In this document: positions 31,723 through 42,360 of the stretch, piece by piece | Layout: every line of letters begins with the position of its first letter | How positions within the stretch are numbered: the first letter of the stretch is position 1 | Origin: Luteimonas abyssi | GTDB lineage: Bacteria > Pseudomonadota > Gammaproteobacteria > Xanthomonadales > Xanthomonadaceae | DNA length: 64,000 nucleotides | Direction: 5' to 3' | Assembly (NCBI RefSeq): GCF_001482195.1 | Contig: NZ_KQ759763.1 | Span: 2,691,924 to 2,755,923 of the forward strand | Program-made: the position numbers and the translations under genes | Notes under the pieces: generated by a model | Seen by the model: the letters and a program-made list of their open reading frames with translations, nothing else | Told to the model about the DNA's origin: nothing | Database searches by the model: none

Positions 31723-31754
31723 GTCGCCGGGCCCGAACGGATAGGTTGAAGACG

Positions 31755-31786
31755 GCAACGGGCGGCGCGCATGCGTCGCCCGTTGC
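31755..31786 (+). terminator. Hairpin after oxyR
   Basis: Ten-base arms (core CAACGGGCG and its complement) with a 12-base loop, 33 bases after the oxyR stop and 35 before rnk. No T-run, but the stability and place fit a terminator or mRNA stabiliser at the end of the peroxide locus. Confidence 0.6.
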
Positions 31787-31820
31787 GTTATGTCCTTCAC
31801 CCGTCCCGAGGAATCCGACG

Positions 31821-32246
31821 ATGTCCAACCCGCACAGCGGCCTGCCGCCATCCCTGCTCATCACCGAACGCGACGCCGCGCGCCTGGACGCGCTGCTGGA
31901 GAACGACACCTGGCGCGACCAGCCCGCGGCCAAGGCCCTGCAGCAGGAGTTGCTGCGCGCACGCGTCGTTCCCGCCGCCGACATGCCCGACGACGTGGTC
32001 CGCATGCATTCGCAGGTCGACAGCGTGGATGCCGACGGCGTCCGCCGCACCCTCACCCTGGTCTATCCCCATGAAGCCGATGCCGACACCCATCGGGTCT
32101 CGGTACTCGCGCCGGTCGGCAGTGCCTTGCTCGGGCTGTCGGTGGGCCAGTCCATCGACTGGCCGCGTCCGGGCGGCGGCACCCTGCACCTGGAGGTCGT
32201 CGCGGTCACTGCCGCGGTGGACACGGCCGCGGCAGTGCGCGGCTGA
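31821..32246 (+). CDS. rnk: Rnk-like nucleoside diphosphate kinase regulator (GreA/GreB C-terminal family)
   Basis: 141 residues with the Rnk pattern: ERDAARLDALLEND near the start, VVPAADMPDDVVRMHSQVDSVDADG and then the FKBP-like core LTLVYPHEADADTHRVSVLAPVGSALLGLSVGQSIDW. Rnk proteins interact with RNA polymerase, as do the Gre factors, but lack the coiled coil; they influence NTP pools and polysaccharide production in Pseudomonas. The start follows GAGG by nine bases. It stands alone after oxyR, transcribed in the same direction. Confidence 0.88.
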   Translation: MSNPHSGLPPSLLITERDAARLDALLENDTWRDQPAAKALQQELLRARVVPAADMPDDVVRMHSQVDSVDADGVRRTLTLVYPHEADADTHRVSVLAPVGSALLGLSVGQSIDWPRPGGGTLHLEVVAVTAAVDTAAAVRG

Positions 32247-32336
32247 TCGCTCCCCGCGCACAGGTCCCGCGCACACGCGCCGGCACGCAGCACGCGTCGC
32301 CGGCGCACGACCGCCCCGTCCCTGCCACGATTTCCC

Positions 32337-32981
32337 TCAGGGCACGACGCCGCAGCTCACCCCGGTCCCGCCCAGTCCGCAGTAGCCGCCCGGATGCTTG
32401 GCCAGATACTGTTGGTGCTCGTCCTCGGCGTAATAGAACGCAGGCGCCGGCGCTACGATTTCGGTGGTGATCGGCCCCAGCCCGGCACTGCGCAGGCGCG
32501 CCTGGTAGTCCTCCAGGCTACGACGCGCGACCGCCGCCTGACCCTCGTCCTCGCAATGGATCACCGAGCGGTACTGCGATCCGACATCGTTGCCCTGGCG
32601 CATGCCCTGGGTCGGATCGTGCATTTCCCAGAACGCCGTCAACAGTTGCTCGAACGGGATCCGGTCCGGGTCGTAGACCACCAACACCACTTCCGCATGC
32701 CCGGTCATGCCGCTGCAGACCTCTCGATAGGTCGGATTCGGCGTACTGCCGCCCGCGTAGCCCACAGCGGTGGTGTCCACCCCGGGCAGCGACCAGAACG
32801 CACGCTCCGCGCCCCAGAAACAGCCCATGCCGAACTGCACCCGCGCCCGGCCCTCGAAGGCGTCGCGCAGCGGGCGACCATGCACGAAGTGGCGGTTGTC
32901 CAGCGGCAGCGCCTCGTCACGCCCGGGCAAGGCCTCCTCCGGACGAGGCAGACGTTGTTTGAAAGCACCGATACCGAGCAT
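32337..32981 (-). CDS. msrA: Peptide methionine sulfoxide reductase MsrA
   Basis: 214 residues. The active-site GCFWG motif is in [14 protein letters not shown], and [26 protein letters not shown] follows in normal order, with resolving Cys near the C-terminus ([17 protein letters not shown]). It reduces Met-S-sulfoxide in proteins and so complements the peroxide locus upstream. Cytoplasmic; no signal peptide. Convergent with rnk, 90 bp between the stops. Confidence 0.96.
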   Translation of the reverse strand: MLGIGAFKQRLPRPEEALPGRDEALPLDNRHFVHGRPLRDAFEGRARVQFGMGCFWGAERAFWSLPGVDTTAVGYAGGSTPNPTYREVCSGMTGHAEVVLVVYDPDRIPFEQLLTAFWEMHDPTQGMRQGNDVGSQYRSVIHCEDEGQAAVARRSLEDYQARLRSAGLGPITTEIVAPAPAFYYAEDEHQQYLAKHPGGYCGLGGTGVSCGVVP

Positions 32982-33082
32982 GACGAAACTCCTGACGGGG
33001 GTCGCTCCGACATGCGGCCATCCGCCACGTGATCAAGCCTGGCCGCTTGCGGCGGCATGCACCGCAGTGGGAGCCGACGTGG

Positions 33083-34240
33083 TCAATCGAACGCCACGGG
33101 GGCGACCCGGACGCAGTTGCGCCCGGCACGGCGAGCGGCCACGAGCGCCGCGCCGGCACGTGCCACGGTGGCCTGTGACGACGGTTCGTCGGCGCGCCGG
33201 GTCGACAATCCCACACTGACGGTGATGTCGAGCGATCCACCGTTCCAGGTCAAGCCCAGGAATGGCACCCCGATCCGCGCCCGCTCGCCGATTTCGCGGG
33301 CCGCAGCGCCGTCGGCGCCTGGCAGCACCAACGCGAAACCGTCGCCGTCGTATCGCCCGATCGTCCCCGCGTCGGCCACTGCGTGGCACAGGCTTCCGGC
33401 GACCTCGCGGAGGCAGTGCGCCGCCGCTCCCGGTCCGTGACGCCGCCTCACCGCATCCAGGCCATCGATATCCACCAGCGCCACGCTGAACGGAGCGCCG
33501 CTCCGGCATGCGGCATCGAAGCCCCTGGCGAGCGCGTGCTCCGTCGCCTCCCGGCTCGGAGCACCGGTGGCGGCATCCACGGCATCGGTCTCGCGCTCGG
33601 CAGCGGCCGACAGCGCGCGATCGACGTGGTCCTGCGCCAGCAGCGACAGGCGACCGGCCAGGGCGATCTCGTTTGCGGTGAAACCGTCGCGCCCGATGCG
33701 ACGCAGCAGGACCATGCCCCAACAGGACGCGGCGTGACGCAGCGGTAGCTGCACCTCGGCGAGGGTCCCGCGGGCAACCAACTGCTGGAGCACGACACCC
33801 GTGGCCGCGACGTGCCGCAACGCCGGGATCCTGCGACCGATGTCGGCGACGACATCGTCGCGCGCCTGCGCCGGATGCGCGATCAATACGTCCCCGTTCT
33901 CCGCGCCCTGCGTCACCACCGCGACCGACTGCGCCGGTACCTGCGCCAGCAGGTGGACGAGCATCCTGCTGTACACGATCCAGGCCAGATCCGCCGTCGG
34001 CCAGTCGCGCCCCGCGGTCTCGCACTCCCGGCGAAACGCGTCGGCGACGCGCGACGCGTCCAGCGACCCGTCCGCCTCACCGCAAGCGCCGGAGACGACG
34101 CCGCTGGACGCGACGGCCAGATCGTCGCTCCGCCTCGGCCGCCATCCGCCGCGCTTCATACGCCGGCACGCGACCAGCGCGGCCAATCCCAACGCCGCGA
34201 GGAACGCGACACCGCCGAGCAGCGCCCAGGGCGCCGTCAT
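33083..34240 (-). CDS. Membrane protein with a GAF-like segment and a degenerate GGDEF domain
   Basis: 385 residues from the ATG behind GGAGGG. One N-terminal helix (WALLGGVAFLAALGLAALVAC), then about 150 residues that resemble a GAF-type sensor (IVYSRMLVHLLAQVPAQSVAVVTQG... QLPLRHAASCWGMVLLRR), then a GGDEF fold (about 240-385). The A-site that should read GGDEF is YDGDGF and the FK metal motif is lost (LVDIDGLDAV), while the rest, AAHCLREVAGSL and TVSVGLSTRR... GRNCV, is kept. It is therefore probably a cyclic-di-GMP binder or protein partner instead of a synthase. Transcribed opposite to glnS. Confidence 0.8.
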   Translation of the reverse strand: MTAPWALLGGVAFLAALGLAALVACRRMKRGGWRPRRSDDLAVASSGVVSGACGEADGSLDASRVADAFRRECETAGRDWPTADLAWIVYSRMLVHLLAQVPAQSVAVVTQGAENGDVLIAHPAQARDDVVADIGRRIPALRHVAATGVVLQQLVARGTLAEVQLPLRHAASCWGMVLLRRIGRDGFTANEIALAGRLSLLAQDHVDRALSAAAERETDAVDAATGAPSREATEHALARGFDAACRSGAPFSVALVDIDGLDAVRRRHGPGAAAHCLREVAGSLCHAVADAGTIGRYDGDGFALVLPGADGAAAREIGERARIGVPFLGLTWNGGSLDITVSVGLSTRRADEPSSQATVARAGAALVAARRAGRNCVRVAPVAFD

Positions 34241-34497
34241 CGGGGCTGGCCCTCCATCACGCCGTGATCCGCACTGCCTGCCATCGCGCCTCCCGGCATC
34301 CGAGCCGAATGGCCATAACCGTATACCCGTCACAAGAAAAACGTGTTACGCGACAAACTTTCGGCGCCGACGGATCGGTCGCCGTCGTGTCGTGCCGGGA
34401 CTGGAAGGAAATCCTCACCAGGCGACGGCTCGTTACACTGTGCGGTCACCGGCGGCGGCGATCCGTCCCGGCTCCCCTTTCCGGCCCCGAATTCCAG

Positions 34498-36263
<1,766 letters not shown>

Positions 36264-36267
<4 letters not shown>

Positions 36268-36695
36268 AACGATCGCCGACAGGCGCCTTCGCACGGCTCG
36301 TCCTGAGCCTGCTGCTGGCGATCGGCCTGGCGGCCTGCGCCGCGTCGCCCGGCCAGACCGACGCACAGCCGACCGCCGACGCCCCCGCGCCCACCGAGCC
36401 GGCAGTGCCGGTCGACCTCGGGCCGGCGCCGGTGTCCGCTGGCGCCGGCCAGTTGCCCGACCTCGACACCAGTTGCAGGATCGACAGCGACTGCGTGGTC
36501 AAGGATGTCGGCAATTGCTGCGGCACCTTCCCCGCCTGCGTGAACCGTGACAGCCCGGCCGATCCGCAGGCGGTGATGGCCGAATGCGAGCGCAGCGGCA
36601 TGGCCTCGGTGTGCGGTTTCCGCGAGATCCAGGCCTGCACCTGCGTGCAGCAGCGTTGCGAGGCCGCCGACGCGTCCCGGCCGGTGACCCACTGA
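36264..36695 (+). CDS. Cys-rich lipoprotein of unknown function
   Basis: 143 residues. The start MKRSPTGAFARLVLSLLLAIGLAACA gives a lipobox (LAAC), and a Pro/Ala/Thr linker follows, so this is probably a surface or periplasmic lipoprotein. The C-terminal 70 residues have eight or more cysteines in CRIDSDCVVKDVGNCCG, CVN and CTCVQQRC, a compact disulfide-rich module. I recognise no family. The ATG overlaps the glnS stop and its own stop overlaps the deaminase ATG, so it sits in a four-gene translationally coupled series. Confidence 0.72.
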
Positions 36696-37255
36696 TGCTG
36701 CTCGCCCAGGTCCACCTCACCCTGCCCGTCTGGGTCCACGATCATGTGGACACGTCGCGCGCCTATCCCGACGACACTGACAAGATGGCGCTCGCCATCG
36801 CGTTGTCGCGTCACAACGTCGAGCACGCCAGCGGCGGCCCCTTCGGCGCCGTGGTGTTCGGTCCCGACCACCGCGTCGTCGCCGCCGGCGTCAACCGCGT
36901 CGTGCCCGGCACCTGCTCGGTCGCGCATGCCGAGACCATGGCCTACATGCTCGCCCAGCAGCGCCTGCAGACGCCGCGCCTCAATGCGCTGGGCGCGCCC
37001 TACACCCTGGCGACCTCGGCGCAACCGTGCTGCCAGTGCTTCGGCGCCACCGTCTGGGCCGGGATCGATCGCCTGCTGATCGGCGCCCGCGCCGAGGACG
37101 TCGAGGCGCTGACCGAATTCGACGAAGGCCCCCTGCCGGACGACTGGCCGGGCGAACTGGAGCGCCGTGGGATCCGTGTGAGCCGCGACGTCCTGCGCGA
37201 CGAGGCCTGCGTCGTGCTGCGTGCCTATGGCGAGGGCGGAGGCCCGCATTACTGA
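36695..37255 (+). CDS. Nucleoside/guanine deaminase-like protein (CMP/dCMP deaminase fold)
   Basis: 186 residues. The zinc-binding motifs are HAE (SVAHAETMAY) and PCxxC (SAQPCCQCFGA), with the preceding SGGPFGAVVFGP that binds the nucleobase in guanine and tRNA-adenosine-like deaminases. Substrate could be a free base or nucleoside; TadA and cytidine deaminase branches are less likely given the short N-terminus and TSAQPCCQC pattern. The ATG overlaps the lipoprotein stop (TGATG), and the stop overlaps rlmM in the same way. Confidence 0.87.
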   Translation: MLLAQVHLTLPVWVHDHVDTSRAYPDDTDKMALAIALSRHNVEHASGGPFGAVVFGPDHRVVAAGVNRVVPGTCSVAHAETMAYMLAQQRLQTPRLNALGAPYTLATSAQPCCQCFGATVWAGIDRLLIGARAEDVEALTEFDEGPLPDDWPGELERRGIRVSRDVLRDEACVVLRAYGEGGGPHY

Positions 37256-38322
37256 TGAACGCACCCGCTACGCCCTCCCTGCTGTGCTACTGCCGCACCG
37301 GCTTCGAGCCCGAACTGGCGGCCGAGCTCACCGACCATGCCGCCGAAGCCGGCTTGTCCGGCTATGCCCGCGCCAACCGCGACGACGGCTTCGTGCTGTT
37401 CCATGCCACCGAGCCCGACGCACCGCTGTCGCAGGCGATGCCGTGGCGCTCGCTGGTGTTCGCGCGGCAGAAGATGCGCTTGATCGCCGATCTGGCCGAG
37501 CTCGACCCGAGCGACCGGGTGAGTCCGGTCATGGAGGCCCTGGGCGGCCAGGGCCGCTTCGGCGACCTGTGGATGGAGCATCCGGACTCCGACGCGGGCA
37601 AGCCGCTGTCGGGCCTCGCCCGCGCGTTCGGCAACGCACTGCGCCCCGCGCTGCGCAAACGTGGGTTCCTGACCGATGCGGTGGACGCCAACCGGCCGCG
37701 CCTGCACGTCTGCCTGCTCGCCGGCAACCATCTGTTGCTGGGCCGCAGCGACCCGAACGACAGTGCCGGCTGGCCGCAGGGCATCCCGCGCCTGCGTCTG
37801 CATGCCGACGCCCCGTCGCGCTCGGCGCTGAAGCTCGAGGAAGCGTTGCTGGCCCTGCTCACGCCGCGCGAGCGCGAGACCCTGCTCAAGCCCGGCATGC
37901 GCGCCGCCGACCTGGGCGCTGCCCCGGGCGGCTGGACCTGGGTGCTGACCCGACAGCACATGTACGTGAGCGCGATCGACAACGGTCCGCTGCAGCCGGC
38001 GCTGCACGACACCGGGCTGGTCGATCACCAGCGCGCCGACGGCTTCCGCTGGCAGCCGGATCGCACCTTGGACTGGATGGTCTGCGACATGGTCGAGCAG
38101 CCCCGTCGCGTGGCCGAGCGCATGGCGACCTGGTTCCGTGAGGGCTGGTGCCGGCACGCGATCTTCAACCTCAAACTGCCGATGAAGAAGCGCTGGCAGG
38201 AAGCCCGCTCGAGCCTGGACCTGTTCGCCGAGCAGGCCGACGGGCTGGCGACGCTGCGCGCGCGCCAGCTCTATCACGACCGCGAGGAGATCACCGTCTT
38301 CGCCTCCGCGCCGCCCCGCTAG
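37255..38322 (+). CDS. rlmM: 23S rRNA (cytidine-2'-O)-methyltransferase RlmM
   Basis: 355 residues. N-terminal THUMP-like part (LLCYCRTGFEPELAAEL... GYARANRDDGFVLF) and a C-terminal SAM domain with DLGAAPGGWTWVLTR, DWMVCDMVEQP and FNLKLPMKKRW (the K-D-K-type catalytic set). The enzyme methylates C2498 of 23S rRNA. Its start overlaps the deaminase stop; it is the last gene of the glnS group. Identification is strong from motif order and length. Confidence 0.95.
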   Translation: MNAPATPSLLCYCRTGFEPELAAELTDHAAEAGLSGYARANRDDGFVLFHATEPDAPLSQAMPWRSLVFARQKMRLIADLAELDPSDRVSPVMEALGGQGRFGDLWMEHPDSDAGKPLSGLARAFGNALRPALRKRGFLTDAVDANRPRLHVCLLAGNHLLLGRSDPNDSAGWPQGIPRLRLHADAPSRSALKLEEALLALLTPRERETLLKPGMRAADLGAAPGGWTWVLTRQHMYVSAIDNGPLQPALHDTGLVDHQRADGFRWQPDRTLDWMVCDMVEQPRRVAERMATWFREGWCRHAIFNLKLPMKKRWQEARSSLDLFAEQADGLATLRARQLYHDREEITVFASAPPR

Positions 38323-38443
38323 ACGTGATCTACCGGTAGGTCGTCATCCGGAGCGATCCGGGATTCCGCAGGTACGCACTTCACGGCATCCCGGCGCCCC
38401 GGGCTGTTTCAGCGCGATCAAACGCGAGCATGTCCGCGACGGC

Positions 38444-39190
38444 TCACCAGGGCAGGGCACCGTCCGGACCGGTGAAGCTGCCCGTTGGACTTTCGGTGTC
38501 GAGAGCGGCGGCGACCAGGGCGCGAGCGCCCACTTCGACGGTGTCCGTTCCCTGGAAGTTGTTCATCGCCGTCGCCGTGTAGCCGGGGCTGGCCGCGCGC
38601 ACCTTGATCCCGGAATCCTCGAGTTCTATGGCCAGCGCCAGGGTGATGGCGTTGAGCGCGGTCTTCGACGCTGGATAGGTCGGACTGAAGTAGGAGCGGA
38701 AGGGGAAGCCGGCGTCGGAGTTGAGGGTCAGGGAACCGATTGCGCTGGACACGTTGACGATGCGTCCCGTGGCAGAGAGCCGGATGAGAGGCAGCATCAC
38801 CTGGGTCACTGCCAGCACACCCAGGACATTCGTCTCGAAGACTTTCCGGATCTCGTCGAGCGAGGCTACGCTCGCCGCGCCCGCCGCCAGAATTTCTTCC
38901 GTCGATGAATAACGGCCCGACTGGGCGATTGCGGCATTGTTGACCAGAAGATCGAGGCGCCCGAACTCTTCCGTAATGCGTTTCGCCGCGGCCGCGATGC
39001 TCTGCTCGTCCGTCGTGTCGATTTGAATGGCATGCGCGCCTTCCCCGATCTCATCCGCGGCCTGCTGGCCGTTCGAGACATCCCTGGAGCCGACGAAGAC
39101 GATGTAGCCGCGATCGACCAGCTCTTTCGCCACCTGTTTTCCGAGCCCTTTGTTGGCACCGGTCACCAGGGCGATCATTTCGTTCCGCAT
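38444..39190 (-). CDS. Short-chain dehydrogenase/reductase
   Basis: 248 residues from the ATG at MRNEMIALV behind GAGGA. NAD(P)-binding TGANKGLGKQVAKEL, the NNAA motif LLVNNAAIAQ, and the Ser-Tyr-Lys site (VSSAIGSL, PTYPASKTALNAIT). Basic and acidic residues after the glycine motif (GSRDVSNG) leave cofactor choice open, though NADP(H) is likely. Substrate unknown. Codon use is less GC-biased than the neighbours (many aat, gaa and ttc/ttt choices), as in the LysR gene upstream. They lie in the same direction, 136 bp apart. Confidence 0.9.
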   Translation of the reverse strand: MRNEMIALVTGANKGLGKQVAKELVDRGYIVFVGSRDVSNGQQAADEIGEGAHAIQIDTTDEQSIAAAAKRITEEFGRLDLLVNNAAIAQSGRYSSTEEILAAGAASVASLDEIRKVFETNVLGVLAVTQVMLPLIRLSATGRIVNVSSAIGSLTLNSDAGFPFRSYFSPTYPASKTALNAITLALAIELEDSGIKVRAASPGYTATAMNNFQGTDTVEVGARALVAAALDTESPTGSFTGPDGALPW

Positions 39191-39326
39191 ACGTGTTTTC
39201 CTCTGTTTCGTGACCGCCCACCAGCCGGATGCCGGCGGGCGCATCGAGTGCTTTTCAGCGTATGCAGGCTTGGAACGATCCAGAAGACGGGAGGCGGGAC
39301 TAGCACCTATTCCCGGGATGCATGAC

Positions 39327-40229
39327 CTACTCGTTGCGCAGGCTGTCGATGCCGTCGATCGTCTTGATGATGAAATCGCTCACGACCCGCACCCTGTGCG
39401 GTGTCCGTACGTGGGCATAGATCAAGCTCAGTGGCAGTGCTGTCGGCGCGAAGTCCTTCAGTATCTCGACGAGCTGCCCCGAACGTAGCTGCGGATCGAA
39501 GAGACCGCGAGCGCTCTGCGCGATGCCGAGACCGGCCAGAGCGGCTGAATGTATGTCGGCCGGGTCGTTGGAGCTGAAGAACCCCGACACCGGAAATTCG
39601 ACCTGATCATCGCCATCACGGAAATGCCACCTGCCGGAAACGCCACGATATCGACTCGCAATCAAACGATGTTTCCCGAGGTCGGATGGACGCTCGGGGA
39701 TGCCATGCACGGCCAGATAGCCGGGGCTGGCCACAGTGACGATCTTCACCGTGCCGATCCTGCGCGCCACGAGGCTGGAGTCGTCGAGATGCCCGACGCG
39801 GAGCGCCATGTCCAGCCCGTCCTGGACCAGATCGGCATACCGTTCGGAGACGGCGAATTCGACCGTGAGCCCGGGGAATTCGGCGTAGAGCTCCGGCAAC
39901 TTGGGAACGAGCATCATGCTCGTCAGTGTCGACGGCGCCGCGATACGGACGGGTCCCGTCGGACGCCCATGGCCGTGCGTGATGCGGCTCTCCAGATCGT
40001 CCAGGTCGCTCAGCAGCCTCACAGCCGATTCGTAGAGATCAGTGCCGGAAGGCGTCGGACGCAGGCCCCGTGAGGTCCTGTTGAGGAGGCGCACTCCGAG
40101 CCTCTGCTCCAGAGCGGCGATCTGTTTGCTGACAGCGGGCTGTCCAACGCCAAGTTCGCGGGCGGCCTGGGAAAAGCTCCCGCTGTCCACGACACGCACG
40201 AACGACTGCAGGGCCGTTATCTTGTCCAT
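39327..40229 (-). CDS. LysR family transcriptional regulator
   Basis: 300 residues from MDKITALQSFVRV. The helix-turn-helix is SQAARELGVGQPAVSKQIAALEQRLGVRLLNRT, and the effector domain has the usual two-lobed pattern (PVRIAAPSTLTSMMLVPKLPELY, LDMALRVGHLDDSSLVARR). Close to the CrgA/PecT-like group. It and the adjacent SDR gene share atypical base use. The regulator probably controls the SDR gene and perhaps itself; the effector is unknown. Confidence 0.92.
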   Translation of the reverse strand: MDKITALQSFVRVVDSGSFSQAARELGVGQPAVSKQIAALEQRLGVRLLNRTSRGLRPTPSGTDLYESAVRLLSDLDDLESRITHGHGRPTGPVRIAAPSTLTSMMLVPKLPELYAEFPGLTVEFAVSERYADLVQDGLDMALRVGHLDDSSLVARRIGTVKIVTVASPGYLAVHGIPERPSDLGKHRLIASRYRGVSGRWHFRDGDDQVEFPVSGFFSSNDPADIHSAALAGLGIAQSARGLFDPQLRSGQLVEILKDFAPTALPLSLIYAHVRTPHRVRVVSDFIIKTIDGIDSLRNE

Positions 40230-40345
40230 CCCGGCGAAGGGTAATCCGGAGTGGAAGTCGAGCGGAAGAAGCATATGCCGCAGAATCAGGCCCGCGCACC
40301 GTCTGGCACACTCGCCACACCCACGGCCACGCGCTCACCGTCCCG

Positions 40346-41284
40346 ATGCATCGTCTGTTTCCCTTGCTGGCCGTCTGTCTGGCGAGCGCCTGCTCGGCGC
40401 CGGCCAACCTGCACCAAGAGGCCTTGTTCGAGGCGCAGGACCATGTCGCCGACGGCATGTTCACCGCCGGCATCGAGGGGCCCGCGGTCGGCCCGGACGG
40501 GGCCTTGTACGCGGTCAACTTCGAGCGCGAGGGTACGGTCGGGCGTGTCCTCGAAGACCCATCCGGCGACGTGCAGGTCGAGCTGTTCGTCACCCTTCCC
40601 GAGGGCAGTACCGGCAACGGCCTGCGCTTCGATGCCGAGGGTCGCCTGCTGGTCGCCGATTACACCGGTCACGCGATCCTGCGCATCGATCCCGCCGACC
40701 GCGGCGTCGCGATCTTCGCCCCGATGCCCGCCGGCACCCATCAACCCAACGACATCGCCACGGCGCCGGACGGGACGCTCTACGCCAGCGACCCGGACTG
40801 GGCCCACGACAGCGGCCAGCTGTGGCGCATCGACCGCGACGGCAGCGTGCATCTGCTGGACGCCGACATGGGCACCACCAACGGCATCGAAGTGAGCCCG
40901 GACGGCCGCCGGCTCTACGTCAACGAGAGCGTGCAGCGCCGGATCTGGACCTACGATCGCCTGCCCGACGGCGGCATCGCCGGCAAGCGGCTGCTGATCG
41001 CATTCGACGACCACGGCCTCGACGGCATGCGTGCCGATCTCGGAGGCAACCTGCATGTGGCCCGCTACGGCGCCGGTACCGTGGCCGTGGTCTCGCCCGA
41101 TGGCCGCGTGCTGCGCGAGGTCCGCCTGCGCGGCGCGAAGCCGACCAACGTGGCCTTCGGCGGTCCCGACGGCCGCACCGTCTACGTCACACTGCAGGAC
41201 CGGGGCGCGATCGAGCGCTATCGCAGCGATGTGCCCGGGCGCGAGGCCCGCGGCGCCCAGCCGGCTGCCGGCACGCCGGATTGA
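40346..41284 (+). CDS. SMP-30/gluconolactonase-like beta-propeller lipoprotein
   Basis: 312 residues. The N-terminus MHRLFPLLAVCLASACSA is a signal with a likely lipobox. The rest is a six-bladed SMP-30 propeller with repeated FDAEGRLLVADYTGHAILRIDP-type blades, NDIATAPDGTLYASDPDW and GIEVSPDGRRLYVNESVQR, which match strictosidine-synthase/SMP-30 enzymes. Such proteins hydrolyse lactones or carry calcium-dependent hydrolase activity. The site Glu (FTAGIEGPAVGPDG), Asn and Asp residues are at expected blade positions. Stand-alone; the next gene starts 88 bp downstream. Confidence 0.88.
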   Translation: MHRLFPLLAVCLASACSAPANLHQEALFEAQDHVADGMFTAGIEGPAVGPDGALYAVNFEREGTVGRVLEDPSGDVQVELFVTLPEGSTGNGLRFDAEGRLLVADYTGHAILRIDPADRGVAIFAPMPAGTHQPNDIATAPDGTLYASDPDWAHDSGQLWRIDRDGSVHLLDADMGTTNGIEVSPDGRRLYVNESVQRRIWTYDRLPDGGIAGKRLLIAFDDHGLDGMRADLGGNLHVARYGAGTVAVVSPDGRVLREVRLRGAKPTNVAFGGPDGRTVYVTLQDRGAIERYRSDVPGREARGAQPAAGTPD

Positions 41285-41372
41285 GACCGCGCGCACAGCG
41301 CGGCCCGGGCGGGTCTCAGCCGGTGCACCGGCGGCCTGCCATGATCCGCTGCCGAGGAGGAGGAAGGACCCC

Positions 41373-42095
41373 ATGCAACCGCTCGCCCTGAACGACCCCG
41401 CCGCATTCGGCACCGAGTTCCTGCGCCAGACCCAGCTGCAGGGCTTCGGTTCGCTGACCAAGCGCGACCTGGAGCTGCTGATCTTCGTGTTGCTCGAACG
41501 CGACGGCACCCTCGATCGCGCCATGTCCAACCATGGCGCAGCCGCGCTGTTGCGGGTGACACCGGCCAAGATCAAGGCGCTGCGTCGCGACGGCTACGCG
41601 CGCTGGCGGCAGTTGGTCGACGAGCCGGCCGATGTCGCCCTGCCGCGCATCCTGGCGACCGTGCTCACCCCGGACAACCTGCGCGCAGGCGCACGTCACG
41701 TCACCGAACGCAGCCGTCGCGAAGGGTTCCTGGCGATTCGCGTGGAACACCCGGACGATCTGGCGCGGTTCGAGCAGGCGATTCTCGAGGTCGGCGGCCT
41801 GCCGGTGTACGAGCGCAACCGCGAGGTGGTCGCCGTGCGCTTCGATACCCTGTTGCGCCTGGCCGAACAGGGCGGGCACCTGCAGCCCGACGCGCAGGCG
41901 GTGGCCCGCGAACTGAAGACGCTCGCCCCCGCCGCGCAGGAAGTCGTCGAGCTGCTGCAGCGCGATCTCGACAGCCTGCGCTGGAAAGACGTGCGCGCCA
42001 CGCTCAACACCCTCGGCGCGCGGGCCGTCGCCGGCACCCTCGACCAGGGCGTGCTTGGTCTGTTGCGGTTGGCGTTCCCGTTCCTTCCACGCTGA
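41373..42095 (+). CDS. Protein of unknown function with an HTH-like N-terminal motif
   Basis: 240 residues, no signal peptide or membrane helix. The N-terminal third contains GFGSLTKRDLELLIFVLLERDG followed by LLRVTPAKIKALRRDGYARWRQL, which has the look of a small DNA-binding helix-turn-helix. The middle (EGFLAIRVEHPDDLARFEQAILEVGGLPVYERNREVVAVRF) is an alternating pattern that could be a ferredoxin-like fold, and the end is helical. I do not know the family; the N-terminal pattern recalls accessory regulators found in bacterial islands, but that is a weak memory. Follows the SMP-30 gene. Confidence 0.65.
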   Translation: MQPLALNDPAAFGTEFLRQTQLQGFGSLTKRDLELLIFVLLERDGTLDRAMSNHGAAALLRVTPAKIKALRRDGYARWRQLVDEPADVALPRILATVLTPDNLRAGARHVTERSRREGFLAIRVEHPDDLARFEQAILEVGGLPVYERNREVVAVRFDTLLRLAEQGGHLQPDAQAVARELKTLAPAAQEVVELLQRDLDSLRWKDVRATLNTLGARAVAGTLDQGVLGLLRLAFPFLPR

Positions 42096-42121
42096 TCGGC
42101 CACGCGCCGCTTCGACCGGAC

Positions 42122-42169
42122 CCCGTTCTGGCTGGCGATTCGCCCGGCGGGGCGATCGTGCAGAACGGG
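42122..42169. terminator. Bidirectional hairpin downstream of the unknown HTH-like gene
   Basis: Nine-base outer arms CCCGTTCTG and complement, with an inner stem of about nine bases (CGATTCGCCC against GGGCGATCG). The structure lies 27 bases after the stop. No T-run. It may terminate or block exonucleases. Confidence 0.55.
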
Positions 42170-42360
42170 TGCTGCAGGGCGGATGCTGACGCGCCGACCG
42201 CACACCGCGCCTCACGTCCATCCCGGGCAGAACGGCCCCATCTGCAGCGGCGACGACACACTGCGCCCGCCGGCGTCCCGTTGCGCCGGCGCGGCCTGCG
42301 CGGAAGCAACGCCACCGAAGCCTGCCGGTATGATCCCGCCACGCCCGCGCGCCCCCCGCC

